From DATEJJ01 sp039649115 (GTDB lineage: Bacteria; Actinomycetota; Actinomycetes; Mycobacteriales; Micromonosporaceae): 8,814 nucleotides of DNA. This document shows, piece after piece, positions 1-6,675 of this stretch. The stretch spans positions 1 to 8,814 of the forward strand of contig JBBWZQ010000320.1 of NCBI GenBank assembly GCA_039649115.1, given 5' to 3'. A program made the translations under genes and the position numbers. The stretch's first letter is position 1. Every line of letters starts with the position of its first letter. Under the pieces are notes generated by a model. It was not told where the DNA came from. It saw nothing but the letters and a program-made list of their open reading frames with translations, and searched no databases.

Positions 1-795
1 GCGCAGGTCGTCGCCGACGCGCGCAAGTACCTCGGCATCCCGTACGTCTTCGGCGGTACCAACCCGAAGACCGGCCTGGACTGCTCCGGCCTGACCCAGC
101 GGGTGTACGCGGACATGGGCGTCAAGCTGCCCCGCACCGCGCACGAGCAGGCCCGGGTCGGGAAGGCCATCCCCAGCCTGAGCCAGGCCAAGCCCGGCGA
201 CCTGCTGGCGTTCCACAATCCCGTGACGCACATCGCGATCTACATCGGCAACGGCATGATGATCGCGGCTCCACACACCGGCGACCACGTCAAGGTGCAG
301 AAGGTGTACACGACGCCGTCCAGCATCCGGCGCATCGTCTCGCCGGACGCGACCACCGCCACGGCGACCGCGGCGGCCCGGCCGAAGAGCCTGCACACCG
401 GGAGCGGCGGGTTGGCCTCCGTCCCGTACGCCAACCTGTTCCTGACCGCGGGCGCCAGGCACGGCGTGTCGCCCAAGCTGCTCGCCGCCATCGCGAAGGT
501 CGAGTCGAACTACAACCCGCGCGCGGTCAGCCGGGCCGGCGCACAGGGCCTCATGCAGATCATGCCGACCACAGCCAGGGGCATGGGCATCAACCCCCTC
601 GACCCGGCCCAGGCCGTGGAAGGCGCGGCCCGCATCATGGCCGGCAACCTGAAGCAGTTCGGCTCGCTGCCGCTGGCCATCGCGGCCTACAACGCGGGCG
701 GCGGCGCGGTGAAGAAGTACCACGGGATCCCGCCGTTCGCCGAGACCCAGGCGTACGTGCCCAAAGTGGAGGCCGCCCTGGCGGCACTCGGATAG
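1..795 (+). CDS. NlpC/P60 plus SLT bifunctional peptidoglycan hydrolase (5' partial)
   Basis: The reading frame is open from base 1, so the true start and any signal peptide lie upstream; 264 residues are visible. Visible residues 1-115 form an NlpC/P60 (gamma-D-Glu-diaminopimelate endopeptidase) domain: the catalytic Cys is residue 28 in DCSGLTQ and the catalytic His is residue 77 in THIAIYIG. An Ala/Thr-rich linker (about 115-140) leads to an SLT/Slt70-like lytic transglycosylase domain with its catalytic Glu at residue 168 in AKVESNYNP, then GLMQIMP, AYNAG and a closing GIPPF..ETQAYV motif. The two activities would cut stem peptides and glycan strands. Lying 14 nt upstream of fliK, it is probably the enzyme that opens the thick wall for rod and hook growth, a role FlgJ plays in Gammaproteobacteria. 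The domains are certain; the flagellar role is inferred from position. The third polar residue of the NlpC/P60 triad looks replaced by Ala (residue 89). Confidence 0.93.
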   Translation, partial: AQVVADARKYLGIPYVFGGTNPKTGLDCSGLTQRVYADMGVKLPRTAHEQARVGKAIPSLSQAKPGDLLAFHNPVTHIAIYIGNGMMIAAPHTGDHVKVQKVYTTPSSIRRIVSPDATTATATAAARPKSLHTGSGGLASVPYANLFLTAGARHGVSPKLLAAIAKVESNYNPRAVSRAGAQGLMQIMPTTARGMGINPLDPAQAVEGAARIMAGNLKQFGSLPLAIAAYNAGGGAVKKYHGIPPFAETQAYVPKVEAALAALG

Positions 796-809
796 CGACG
801 AGGACGACG

Positions 810-2384
810 ATGACGATGCCAGCGAGCGCCGCGACGGCGCCGGTACCGGTCCGCTGTGCGGGTGCCGGTGCCGACGCGCCGGCCGGCCCGACCCGGCCGG
901 GGGCCTTCCCCGCGATGCTGGCCGCCCTGGTGGCGGGGGTGGCCGGACCCGGTGTGCCCGCGGTGGGACCGGACGGCGCCGGCGCGCCGGACCGCGGCCC
1001 GGTTGCCGGGGACGGTGCGGTCGCGCCGGACGAGGCCGCTTCCACCGTGGCAACCGTGGTGCCAGCCGAGGCGGCGCCGCCCGGTTCCCCTCCCGCCGCG
1101 GTACCCGGCGGGGCGCGTCCCCGCGGTCGTCCGGCCGGCACCCTTCCCGCCGCCACCACGGTGACTGCCCAGACTGTCCCCGCTGCCGAGCCGCCACCCG
1201 CCCAGGTCCCGGACGCGGACCGCGAGCCGGCCGACGCCGGTGGCGCGCAGGCACCGACCCTCCCGCCGGTGCCCGCCGTCCCGGTGGCGGTGCCGGCCGT
1301 CCCGGTGGCGGTGCCGGCCGCCCACTTCTCCACAGTGGACGGTCCCGGCCCGCGCGGCACGGCGCCCCGGCTACCGGTGCATCCGGGAACCCCGGTGGCG
1401 CCGGGGGCGCACGTGTTTACCGGAACCCCCGTGCCCGCCGGAACCCCCGTGCCCGCCGGAACCCCCGGGCCCGCCCGAACTCCGGTGCCCAGCGGAACCC
1501 CGGTGCCCAGCGGAACCCCGGTGCCCGGCGGAACCCCGGTGCCCAGCGGAACCCCGGTGCCCAGCGGAACTCCCGTGCCCAGCGGAACTCCGGTGCCCAG
1601 CGGAGCTCCGGTGCCCAAGGGCGCTCCCGCACCCGCCGGGCCTCCCGTGCCTGCCGGCGTCCCCGTGGTCGCCGGATCCCCCGTCGCCAACGCAATCCCC
1701 GCGGTCGCCGCAACCCCCGCGGTCGCCGGTGTCCCGGGCCCCGTCGCGCCGGTACCCGCCCCGTCCGGGGAGGCGTTGGGGGTGCTCGCATCCGCCAAGG
1801 ACCGGCTCCCGCTGTGCTCCCCCGGGGAGCTGTCCGCACCCGTTGAGCAGCCGGCCCCGGCGGTGGACGCGGTGCGGACGACCGCCGCGGCCACTGCCCT
1901 GCCCGGCACCCCGGCGTCCGGGGTGGCACCGGTCGACGCGCCGGCTGCCGCGCCGTCCTCGCCGGTGCCGGCCTCCCCCGCCGCGCAACTGGCCGTACGC
2001 ATCCTCCCGCTGCGGCAGGAGCCGGACGGCACCCACCGGCTGACCGTCCACATGCACCCGGCGGACCTGGGCCCGGTGAGCCTGGTGGCCGAGGTGCGCG
2101 ACGGCGCGATCCGGCTGCAGCTGACCGGTGCCACCGAGTCCGCGCACCACGCGCTGCGCGAAGCCCTGCCGCAACTGCGCCACGAGCTGGCCCAGGCCGG
2201 GCTGCGCGACTGCTCGCTGGACCTGCGCCAGCAGGCACCGGGTACCGGTACCGGCCAGCAGTGGACGGCACCCGGCCGCGGCCGGCACACCTCCGACAAC
2301 CCACCCGAGCAGCCCGCCGCACCGGCGGAGCCGGCAACCGTCCGCACGGGCGACCGCGCCGGCCACCTCGACCTGCACGTCTAA
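810..2384 (+). CDS. fliK: Flagellar hook-length control protein FliK
   Basis: A 524-residue protein. FliK is exported through the flagellar type III apparatus, measures the growing hook and switches FlhB from hook to filament substrates. The C-terminal region (about residues 390-480) matches the FliK C-terminal domain: LTVHMHPADLGPVSL followed by EVRDGAIRLQL and a helix HALREALPQLRHELAQAGL. The first 390 residues are extremely Pro/Ala/Val/Gly-rich and low in complexity, as usual for the ruler half, with a 6-residue GTPVPS-type repeat in the middle (1422-1745). The ATG at 810 has GAGGA at 800-804, 5 nt upstream; a second ATG at 816 is less well spaced. It lies 14 nt after the hydrolase gene and 12 nt before flgD, the order seen in Firmicutes flagellar operons. 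The domain call is firm; the N-terminal part cannot be aligned to any family by eye. Confidence 0.93.
   Translation: MTMPASAATAPVPVRCAGAGADAPAGPTRPGAFPAMLAALVAGVAGPGVPAVGPDGAGAPDRGPVAGDGAVAPDEAASTVATVVPAEAAPPGSPPAAVPGGARPRGRPAGTLPAATTVTAQTVPAAEPPPAQVPDADREPADAGGAQAPTLPPVPAVPVAVPAVPVAVPAAHFSTVDGPGPRGTAPRLPVHPGTPVAPGAHVFTGTPVPAGTPVPAGTPGPARTPVPSGTPVPSGTPVPGGTPVPSGTPVPSGTPVPSGTPVPSGAPVPKGAPAPAGPPVPAGVPVVAGSPVANAIPAVAATPAVAGVPGPVAPVPAPSGEALGVLASAKDRLPLCSPGELSAPVEQPAPAVDAVRTTAAATALPGTPASGVAPVDAPAAAPSSPVPASPAAQLAVRILPLRQEPDGTHRLTVHMHPADLGPVSLVAEVRDGAIRLQLTGATESAHHALREALPQLRHELAQAGLRDCSLDLRQQAPGTGTGQQWTAPGRGRHTSDNPPEQPAAPAEPATVRTGDRAGHLDLHV
1272..1313 (+). repeat. 21-bp tandem duplication inside fliK (PAVPVAV x2)
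   Basis: Two consecutive 21-bp units each encode PAVPVAV (units begin at 1272 and 1293), followed by the first residues of a third. They differ by a single synonymous change (ccc versus ccg in the first codon). It is separate from the 18-bp array downstream and has a different period, so the ruler half of FliK appears to have grown by more than one duplication event. Confidence 0.85.
1422..1745 (+). repeat. 18-bp tandem repeat array in fliK encoding GTPVPS-type hexapeptides
   Basis: Eighteen contiguous 18-bp units, always in frame, encode GTPVPA, GTPVPA, GTPGPA, RTPVPS, GTPVPS, GTPVPG, four GTPVPS, GAPVPK, GAPAPA, GPPVPA, GVPVVA, GSPVAN, AIPAVA, ATPAVA and GVPGPV. The central units (about 1476-1619) are nearly identical at the DNA level, while those on either side decay, which is the pattern of an array that expands from its middle. 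Two degenerate units can be traced upstream from 1386 (GTPVAP, GAHVFT). Because the period is a multiple of 3, gain or loss of units lengthens or shortens FliK without a frameshift. The repeat would form an extended, Pro-containing segment in the exported ruler. Confidence 0.95.
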
Positions 2385-2390
2385 GGAGAG
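2383..2390 (+). promoter_or_regulatory. Ribosome binding site of flgD overlapping the fliK stop
   Basis: AAGGAGAG begins within the TAA stop of fliK and ends 6 nt before the GTG at 2397. It decides the non-ATG start of flgD and suggests translational coupling with fliK. Confidence 0.8.
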
Positions 2391-2396
2391 TCCACA

Positions 2397-2816
2397 GTGT
2401 CCACCAACTTCACCCCGATCAGCTCGGTCATCCCGACGAGCCCGCCGACCGCGTCGAGCACGCCCGCCTCCGGGAAGCAGACCCTGGACGGGGACGCGTT
2501 CCTCAAGCTCCTGGTGGCGCAGCTGAGGTACCAGGACCCGTCCAACCCCACGGACAGCGCGCAGTTCATGGCGCAGACCGCTCAGTTCACGCAGGTACAG
2601 ATGCTGCAGAAGCTCGAAGACGACCAGCAGAAGATGCTCTCGGTCCAGCTGATGCAGAGCGCCAGCGCGATGGTCGGGCGGACCGTCAGCTATACGAAGG
2701 CCGACGGTACCGAGGGCACCGGGGTGGTCTCGGCCGCCACCGTCGGCACCAGCCCGACCCTGCGCGTCGGCACCGACGATGTCCCGCTGTCGTCGGTCAC
2801 GAAGGTCACCCACTAG
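2397..2816 (+). CDS. flgD: Flagellar hook assembly (cap) protein FlgD, short form
   Basis: A 139-residue protein. FlgD is exported through the flagellar apparatus and caps the growing hook so that FlgE subunits fold in place. Residues 29-75 carry the FlgD N-terminal signature: DGDAFLKLLVAQLRYQDP, then NPTDSAQFMAQTAQFTQVQ. The remainder (from about MVGRTVSY to VPLSSVTKV) is a short beta-rich segment like the tudor-like half of the family. The Ig-like domain of Escherichia coli FlgD (about 230 residues in total) is missing, which is common in Gram-positive FlgD proteins. The start is GTG at 2397, chosen because AAGGAGAG (2383-2390), overlapping the fliK stop, sits 6 nt upstream and no alternative start fits better. 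The gene follows fliK by 12 nt and precedes flgE by 46 nt, so the three hook genes form one transcription unit. Confidence 0.95.
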   Translation: MSTNFTPISSVIPTSPPTASSTPASGKQTLDGDAFLKLLVAQLRYQDPSNPTDSAQFMAQTAQFTQVQMLQKLEDDQQKMLSVQLMQSASAMVGRTVSYTKADGTEGTGVVSAATVGTSPTLRVGTDDVPLSSVTKVTH

Positions 2817-2851
2817 CCCACCCGAATCCACCCAACGATTCCCCACCGGAA

Positions 2852-2857
2852 AGAAGG
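2852..2857 (+). promoter_or_regulatory. Ribosome binding site of flgE
   Basis: AGAAGG ends 5 nt before the ATG at 2863 and fixes the flgE start against the longer upstream reading frame that runs back into flgD. Confidence 0.7.
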
Positions 2858-2862
2858 CACCG

Positions 2863-4035
2863 ATGCTCCGCTCGCTATTCGCAGGCATCAGCGGACTGCG
2901 CGCCCACCAGCAGATGATGGACGTGACCGCGAACAACATCGCCAACATCAACACCACCGGCTTCAAGACCAGCCAGGCCACCTTCCAGGACACCCTTAGC
3001 CAGTTGGTGACCGCCGCGGGCGCGCCGACCGCGAGCCTCGGCGGCACCAACCCGGCACAGGTCGGCCTCGGCGTGCGCCTCGGCGCGATCACCACGAACT
3101 TCTCCCAGGGCGCCGCGCAGACCACCGGCCGCAGCACCGACCTGATGATTCAGGGCGACGGCTTTTTCGCGGTACGCAGCGGCGCGCAGCAGCTGTTCAC
3201 CCGTTCCGGTGCCTTCACCTTCGACACCAACGGCTTCCTCGTCACGGCGGGGGGCGGCATGGTGCAGGGCTGGAAGGCGACCGGTGGTGTGGTGACCACC
3301 ACCACGGCTCCCACGGACGTGCAGTTGCCGATCGGCACCGTGCTGCCGCCCTCGGCGACCACCACCGCGACGGTGGCCGGCAACCTTCCCTCCAACGCCA
3401 GCACCACCACGCCGTACACGACCTCGATCACGGCGTACGACAGCCTGGGCAACCCGGTCACGCTGACCACGTCGTTCGCGTACTCCAGCGCGACCGGATG
3501 GTCGGCGACGGTGACGGACGGCATCACCTCGGCCACGACGCCCCTCACCTTCACCGGCGGCGCCGCGCCGTCGCCGTCCTCCCTGGCCCTCGGCGGCATC
3601 ACGGTGGACTTCTCCGGCGTCACCAACTACTCGGGAGCCAGCACCATCGCCACGCTCAGCCAGAACGGCTACGCGATGGGCTCGTTGCAGTCGTTCAACA
3701 TCTCCCAGGACGGCACCCTCGTCGGCGTCTTCTCCAACGGGCTCAAGCAGACGCTGGCGCAGATCTCGCTGGCCACCTTCAACAACCCGCCGGGTCTGGA
3801 GAAGGTCGGCGACTCCATGTACCTGAGCACCGTCAACTCCGGCACCCCCCAGCTCGGCCAGGCCGGTACCGGTGGCCGCGGCGTCCTGCAGGGCGGCGCG
3901 CTGGAGATGTCCAATGTGGACCTGGCGCAGGAGTTCACCAACCTGGTCATCGCGCAGCGCGGCTTCCAGGCCAACTCGAAGGTCATCACCACCTCCGACG
4001 AGCTGCTGCAGGACCTCGTCAACCTCAAGCGGTAG
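2863..4035 (+). CDS. flgE: Flagellar hook protein FlgE
   Basis: A 390-residue hook subunit, close to the 402 residues of E. coli FlgE. It polymerises into the universal joint between rod and filament. The N-terminus (MLRSLFAGISGLRAHQQMMD, then NNIANINTTGFK) is the rod/hook N-terminal helix signature; DLMIQGDGFFAV (about 94-105) marks the D1 beta region; residues about 150-300 are a Ser/Thr-rich D2 domain; and residues 345-390 (MSNVDLAQEFTNLVIAQRGF, then ANSKVITTSDELLQDLVNLKR) are the C-terminal coiled-coil helix. I start at ATG 2863 because AGAAGG (2852-2857) is 5 nt upstream and the family signature begins there; an upstream in-frame start inside flgD would add 28 unrelated residues. The protein has no cysteine, so the lysinoalanine cross-linking known in spirochaete hooks is not possible. 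A 96-nt gap with a promoter candidate follows. Confidence 0.96.
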   Translation: MLRSLFAGISGLRAHQQMMDVTANNIANINTTGFKTSQATFQDTLSQLVTAAGAPTASLGGTNPAQVGLGVRLGAITTNFSQGAAQTTGRSTDLMIQGDGFFAVRSGAQQLFTRSGAFTFDTNGFLVTAGGGMVQGWKATGGVVTTTTAPTDVQLPIGTVLPPSATTTATVAGNLPSNASTTTPYTTSITAYDSLGNPVTLTTSFAYSSATGWSATVTDGITSATTPLTFTGGAAPSPSSLALGGITVDFSGVTNYSGASTIATLSQNGYAMGSLQSFNISQDGTLVGVFSNGLKQTLAQISLATFNNPPGLEKVGDSMYLSTVNSGTPQLGQAGTGGRGVLQGGALEMSNVDLAQEFTNLVIAQRGFQANSKVITTSDELLQDLVNLKR

Positions 4036-4046
4036 CCGGCGCTTTG

Positions 4047-4073
4047 CCTCAGCTGTACCAGTCAACAGTCGAT
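4047..4073 (+). promoter_or_regulatory. Candidate FliA/sigma28-type promoter upstream of flbD-motA-motB-fliL
   Basis: CCTCA (4047-4051), a 16-nt spacer and GTCGAT (4068-4073) lie in the flgE-flbD gap, 58 nt before the flbD start. The -10 element differs by one base from the GCCGAT core known for FliA/WhiG-family sigma factors. The same arrangement with identical spacing recurs at 6676-6702, the only other large gap in the window. The motif match is seen in the sequence; the sigma-factor assignment is inferred, and the CCTCA-type -35 for Actinoplanes FliA promoters is from memory. Confidence 0.6.
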
Positions 4074-4131
4074 GAATGTGACAGGTCCACGGACGGGCCT
4101 TTGCGACATCGACGAGCCAGGATGGACTGTC

Positions 4132-4425
4132 GTGATACTTGTGACGCGTCTCAACGGGGCGGCCTTCGCGCTGAACCCGGACCTGATCGAGCGTGCGGAC
4201 AGCACGCCGGACACGGTCGTCACCCTCGTCGACGGCACCAAGTACGTCATCTCCGAGGCCGTTCCCGACTTCATCGAGCTGGTCCGGCAGTACCGCGCGT
4301 CCGTCATCGCCGAAGCCCACCGCCAGGTGGACGCTCCGACCGAGGGCCGGCGACGGGGGATGCCGCGCAACCGCGAGAACGAGGCAGCCGGGAAGGTCGT
4401 CCCGCTCCACCCCCGGGAGCGGTGA
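4132..4425 (+). CDS. flbD: FlbD/SwrD family flagellar motor-power protein
   Basis: A 97-residue protein of the small FlbD family; the Bacillus subtilis member, SwrD, raises flagellar motor power. It is not the Caulobacter sigma54 activator that shares the name. The signature is clear: VTRLNGAAFALNPDLIERAD, then STPDTVVTLVDGTKYVISE. Family members normally open with MI.LTRLNG, so I start at GTG 4132 (reads M-I-L-V-T-R-L-N-G) rather than an in-frame ATG at 4072, which adds 20 unrelated residues and overlaps the -10 promoter element. The ribosome site is weak (AGGA at 4119-4122, 9 nt away). About 30 basic, probably disordered residues follow the family core (residues about 68-97), making it longer than the usual 60-75. 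The gene overlaps motA by one base (TGATG), which ties it to the stator genes and supports a role at the stator. Confidence 0.9.
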   Translation: MILVTRLNGAAFALNPDLIERADSTPDTVVTLVDGTKYVISEAVPDFIELVRQYRASVIAEAHRQVDAPTEGRRRGMPRNRENEAAGKVVPLHPRER

Positions 4426-5195
4426 TGGATCCGGCCAGCATCGCCGGGATCCTGCTCGCCTTTGCCATGATCTTCGGTTCGCAGGTCATGGAGGGCGGCG
4501 ATCCCGCATCGATCATCGTGATCCCGCCGCTCATGCTGGTGCTCGGCGGCACCTTCGGCGCGGCCATGGCGGGTGGCATCCTCCGGGATGCCACCGGCTT
4601 CCTCGGCCAGTTCAAGCGGGCCCTGACCGGAAAGCCGACCGCGCCGGGACCGCTGGTCGAAGCGGTCATCAAGATGGCCGAGCGGGCGCGCCGCGAGGGT
4701 CTGCTGGCGCTGGAGGACGCGGCCAAGGAGGTCGAGCACCCGTTCCTGCGCCGCGGCCTGATGCTGGCCATCGACGGTACGGACCCGGAGGAGCTCAACG
4801 AGATCCTGCACGGCGAGGTGGACGCCAAGCGCAAGGCGGACACCTCCGGTGCCAAGATCTTCGCGGACATGGGCGGCTACGCGCCCACCATCGGCATCAT
4901 CGGCACCGTCCTCGGCCTCGTGCACGTGCTGGCGAACCTGAGCCAGCCGAACGAGCTGGGCAAGCTGATCGCCAGCGCGTTCATCGCCACGCTCTGGGGA
5001 GTGCTCACCGCCAACGTGATCTGGCTGCCCATCGGCAACCGCCTCAAGCGCCTGTCGGAGCTGGAGTGCGCCCAGATGGAGCTGGCGATCGAAGGCATCA
5101 TGGCGATCCAGGCCGGCGCCAACCCGCGCCTGGTGGCACAGCGACTCAAGAGCCTGCTGCCGCCGGAGGCTGAACAGAAGGCCAAGGCGGCATGA
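4425..5195 (+). CDS. motA: Flagellar motor stator protein MotA
   Basis: A 256-residue inner-membrane protein that with MotB forms the ion-driven stator around the rotor. Four membrane segments are visible: about residues 5-21, 28-50, 152-172 (APTIGIIGTVLGLVHVLANL) and 181-204 (ending GVLTANVIWLPIGNRL). The proline opening the third segment is Pro154, equivalent to the conserved loop/TM3 proline (Pro173 in E. coli). The large cytoplasmic loop between segments 2 and 3 holds the charged stretch MAERARREGLLALEDAAKEV, which contacts FliG in homologues. The start is ATG 4425, with GGGAG (4415-4419) 5 nt upstream and a one-base overlap with the flbD stop. Its stop overlaps the motB start (ATGA), consistent with the fixed MotA5MotB2 complex. 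It could belong to either the H+- or Na+-driven branch; the sequence alone does not settle this. Confidence 0.95.
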   Translation: MDPASIAGILLAFAMIFGSQVMEGGDPASIIVIPPLMLVLGGTFGAAMAGGILRDATGFLGQFKRALTGKPTAPGPLVEAVIKMAERARREGLLALEDAAKEVEHPFLRRGLMLAIDGTDPEELNEILHGEVDAKRKADTSGAKIFADMGGYAPTIGIIGTVLGLVHVLANLSQPNELGKLIASAFIATLWGVLTANVIWLPIGNRLKRLSELECAQMELAIEGIMAIQAGANPRLVAQRLKSLLPPEAEQKAKAA

Positions 5196-6103
5196 GTCAC
5201 AAGAGCCTACGGGTCAAGCGACGCAGGCACAGCGGCCATGCCGAGGAGCATGTCAGCCACGAACGCTGGCTGGTCACGTACGCGGACATGCTCACCCTGC
5301 TGATGGTGCTGTTCATCGTCATGTTCGCGATGAGCCAGGTGGACGCGAAGAAGTTCTCCCTGCTGCGGGAGAGCCTCGCGGTCGGGTTCGGCGGGGCGGC
5401 CAACACGATCGTGAAGGACAGTGGCCCGGTGGCCGACGGCGGTGCCGCGGACAGCGAGGTCTCGTCGTTCGACCCCGGCGTGAACAACCCCGAGCTGTCG
5501 GGCAAGAGCAGCACCCCGTCCCAGGCCACCAAGGCGGCCGCGCAGAAGGCGGTCGCCGCCGTCGAGCGTTCGAAGGCCGAGACGCAGGCGGCCAACGCCA
5601 GCCAGGAGGTGCAGAAGTTCGACGAGATACAGAGGAAGCTCAGCGAGGCGCTCAAGAAGCGCGGGATCAACGACGCGGTGCAGTACCGGATCGACCAGCG
5701 CGGCCTCGTCGTCACCGTGCTGACCAGCTCGGTGGTGTTCGCCGGGGACCGCGCCGACCTGCTCCCCGGAGGACGGCGCATCCTCGACGCCCTCGCCCCG
5801 ACGCTGCGCGCGCTGCCGAACAACCTCGAAGTGGACGGGCACACCAACCAGTTGCCGGTGCCGACCAGGTACTACCCGTCGGGGTGGGAGCTGTCCAGCG
5901 CGCGGGCGTCCACAGTGGTCAGATACCTCATCGACAAGGGCATCACACCGAACCGGCTGGCCGCGGCGGGATACGCGGGTACCCGCCCGCTGTACGCGCC
6001 CAGCGACCCCCGGTCGGTGACGCGCAACCGGAGGGTGGACATCGTCGTCCTGTCCCCGCTGACCGCCGACGAGCGCGCGCTCATGGCCAAGCTGGCGAAC
6101 TGA
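5192..6103 (+). CDS. motB: Flagellar motor stator protein MotB
   Basis: A 303-residue stator partner that anchors the MotAB channel to peptidoglycan. A basic N-terminal tail (RVKRRR..) precedes the single membrane segment (about residues 31-48). The ion-carrying aspartate is Asp32 in TYADMLTLLMVLF, the same number as in E. coli MotB. The plug/linker follows (SQVDAKKFSLLRES), then an Ala/Lys/Glu-rich, probably coiled-coil stretch (about 110-155). The C-terminal OmpA-like peptidoglycan-binding domain covers about 180-295, with VDGHTNQLPVP, WELSSARASTVVRYL and the closing RNRRVDIVV. Start ATG 5192 overlaps the motA stop by 4 nt, so the pair is translationally coupled. fliL follows after 27 nt. 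The residues after TM1 that distinguish H+ from Na+ stators cannot be assigned by eye. Confidence 0.96.
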   Translation: MSHKSLRVKRRRHSGHAEEHVSHERWLVTYADMLTLLMVLFIVMFAMSQVDAKKFSLLRESLAVGFGGAANTIVKDSGPVADGGAADSEVSSFDPGVNNPELSGKSSTPSQATKAAAQKAVAAVERSKAETQAANASQEVQKFDEIQRKLSEALKKRGINDAVQYRIDQRGLVVTVLTSSVVFAGDRADLLPGGRRILDALAPTLRALPNNLEVDGHTNQLPVPTRYYPSGWELSSARASTVVRYLIDKGITPNRLAAAGYAGTRPLYAPSDPRSVTRNRRVDIVVLSPLTADERALMAKLAN

Positions 6104-6130
6104 CGAGACGGCTGAGGAGGAAGAGTCCCG

Positions 6131-6607
6131 ATGAGCAGCAGCAAGCCGGACAAGGCTGACAAGGCTGACAAGGCTGACAAGGACCCGGCGAAGCCGAAGA
6201 AGGGAAAGAAAAAACTCCTGTTGATCGTCGCGGTGGCGCTCCTGGTGGTCGCCGGCGCCGGCGGGTACCTGATGTTCTCCGGCGGCAAGAGCACCAAGAC
6301 CACGGTCACCAAGCCCAAGCCGATGCCGGGCGTGGTGCTGGCCCTGGACGTGGTCACGATGAACCTGGCCGAAGGCCACTACCTGAAGCTGAAGATGTCC
6401 CTGCAACTGACCGCCGCGGCGGCCAAGGACACCGACGGCAGCAAGGCGCTGGACCTCGCCATCACGGAGTTCACCGACCGGCCGATCGCGGAGCTGTCCT
6501 CGGCGAGCGGTCGCGCCAAGGTCAAGGCAGAGCTGCTGGAGAAGCTGGCGGCGGCGTACGAGGACGAGGTCATGGACATCTACTTCACGCAGTTCGTCAT
6601 GCAGTAG
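6131..6607 (+). CDS. fliL: Flagellar basal-body-associated protein FliL
   Basis: A 158-residue single-pass membrane protein. FliL forms a ring around the stator plug/linker and supports torque in homologues. Residues 1-28 are a Lys-rich cytoplasmic tail with a KAD repeat; residues 29-50 (from KKLLLIVAVALLVVAGAG) are the membrane segment; the rest is the extracytoplasmic FliL domain, with ALDVVTMNLAEGHYLKLKMSL, a helix of about 45 residues (ALDLAITEFTDR..) and the closing EVMDIYFTQFVMQ typical of the family C-terminus. The start ATG 6131 has a strong GAGGAGG (6114-6120) 10 nt upstream. Placement directly after motAB and before fliM matches the stator/C-ring junction in many flagellar operons. 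A 104-nt gap with a second promoter candidate follows. Confidence 0.94.
   Translation: MSSSKPDKADKADKADKDPAKPKKGKKKLLLIVAVALLVVAGAGGYLMFSGGKSTKTTVTKPKPMPGVVLALDVVTMNLAEGHYLKLKMSLQLTAAAAKDTDGSKALDLAITEFTDRPIAELSSASGRAKVKAELLEKLAAAYEDEVMDIYFTQFVMQ
6149..6181 (+). repeat. 9-bp tandem repeat in the fliL N-terminal tail
   Basis: Three perfect 9-bp units (GACAAGGCT, starting at 6149, 6158 and 6167) and a partial fourth encode DKADKADKADK. They lie in the cytoplasmic tail just before the membrane segment, so copy-number change would alter only the length of a charged tether. Confidence 0.9.
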
Positions 6608-6675
6608 CACCCGATGTCCCCTCACGCCCGGGAGCCTGGCGGCGGCGCGCACGCCCCACGCCTGCCTCGTGGTTT

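Noticed and set aside
1240..2043. Overlapping + strand frame with a CPAEPR repeat
   Set aside because: Same repeat read in another frame; Cys/Pro/Arg-rich composition is typical of out-of-frame GC-rich DNA, with no start context.
635..2347. Long antisense open frame (570 codons) opposite fliK, with its own GTGVPLGTGVPLG repeat
   Set aside because: It is the complement of the fliK repeat array. The 18-bp period and GC-rich third positions keep all frames open; there is no recognisable domain, and fliK on the + strand has a ribosome site and a clear C-terminal domain.
2817..2862. flgD-flgE gap examined for a promoter
   Set aside because: No CCTCA-type or other recognisable -35/-10 pair; only the flgE ribosome site is visible.
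1371..3137. Antisense frame of 588 codons across fliK, flgD and the start of flgE
   Set aside because: Shadow of three well-supported + strand genes, Gly/Arg/His-rich and without any family signature.
2875..4410. Antisense frame of 511 codons opposite flgE and flbD
   Set aside because: Shadow frame from codon bias; it crosses the promoter-containing gap and two well-supported genes.
6607..6613. GCACCCG, resembling one half of the direct-repeat site I recall for the Actinoplanes regulator TcrA
   Set aside because: Only a single half-site is present, with no second copy at the expected spacing, and the consensus is from memory.
6620..6624. A second CCTCA in the fliL-fliM gap as an additional -35 element
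   Set aside because: Nothing resembling GCCGAT lies 15-17 nt downstream.
6625..6665. GC-rich sequence after fliL considered as an intrinsic terminator
   Set aside because: Only short, imperfect stems can be drawn and there is no T-tract; read-through into fliM is at least as likely.
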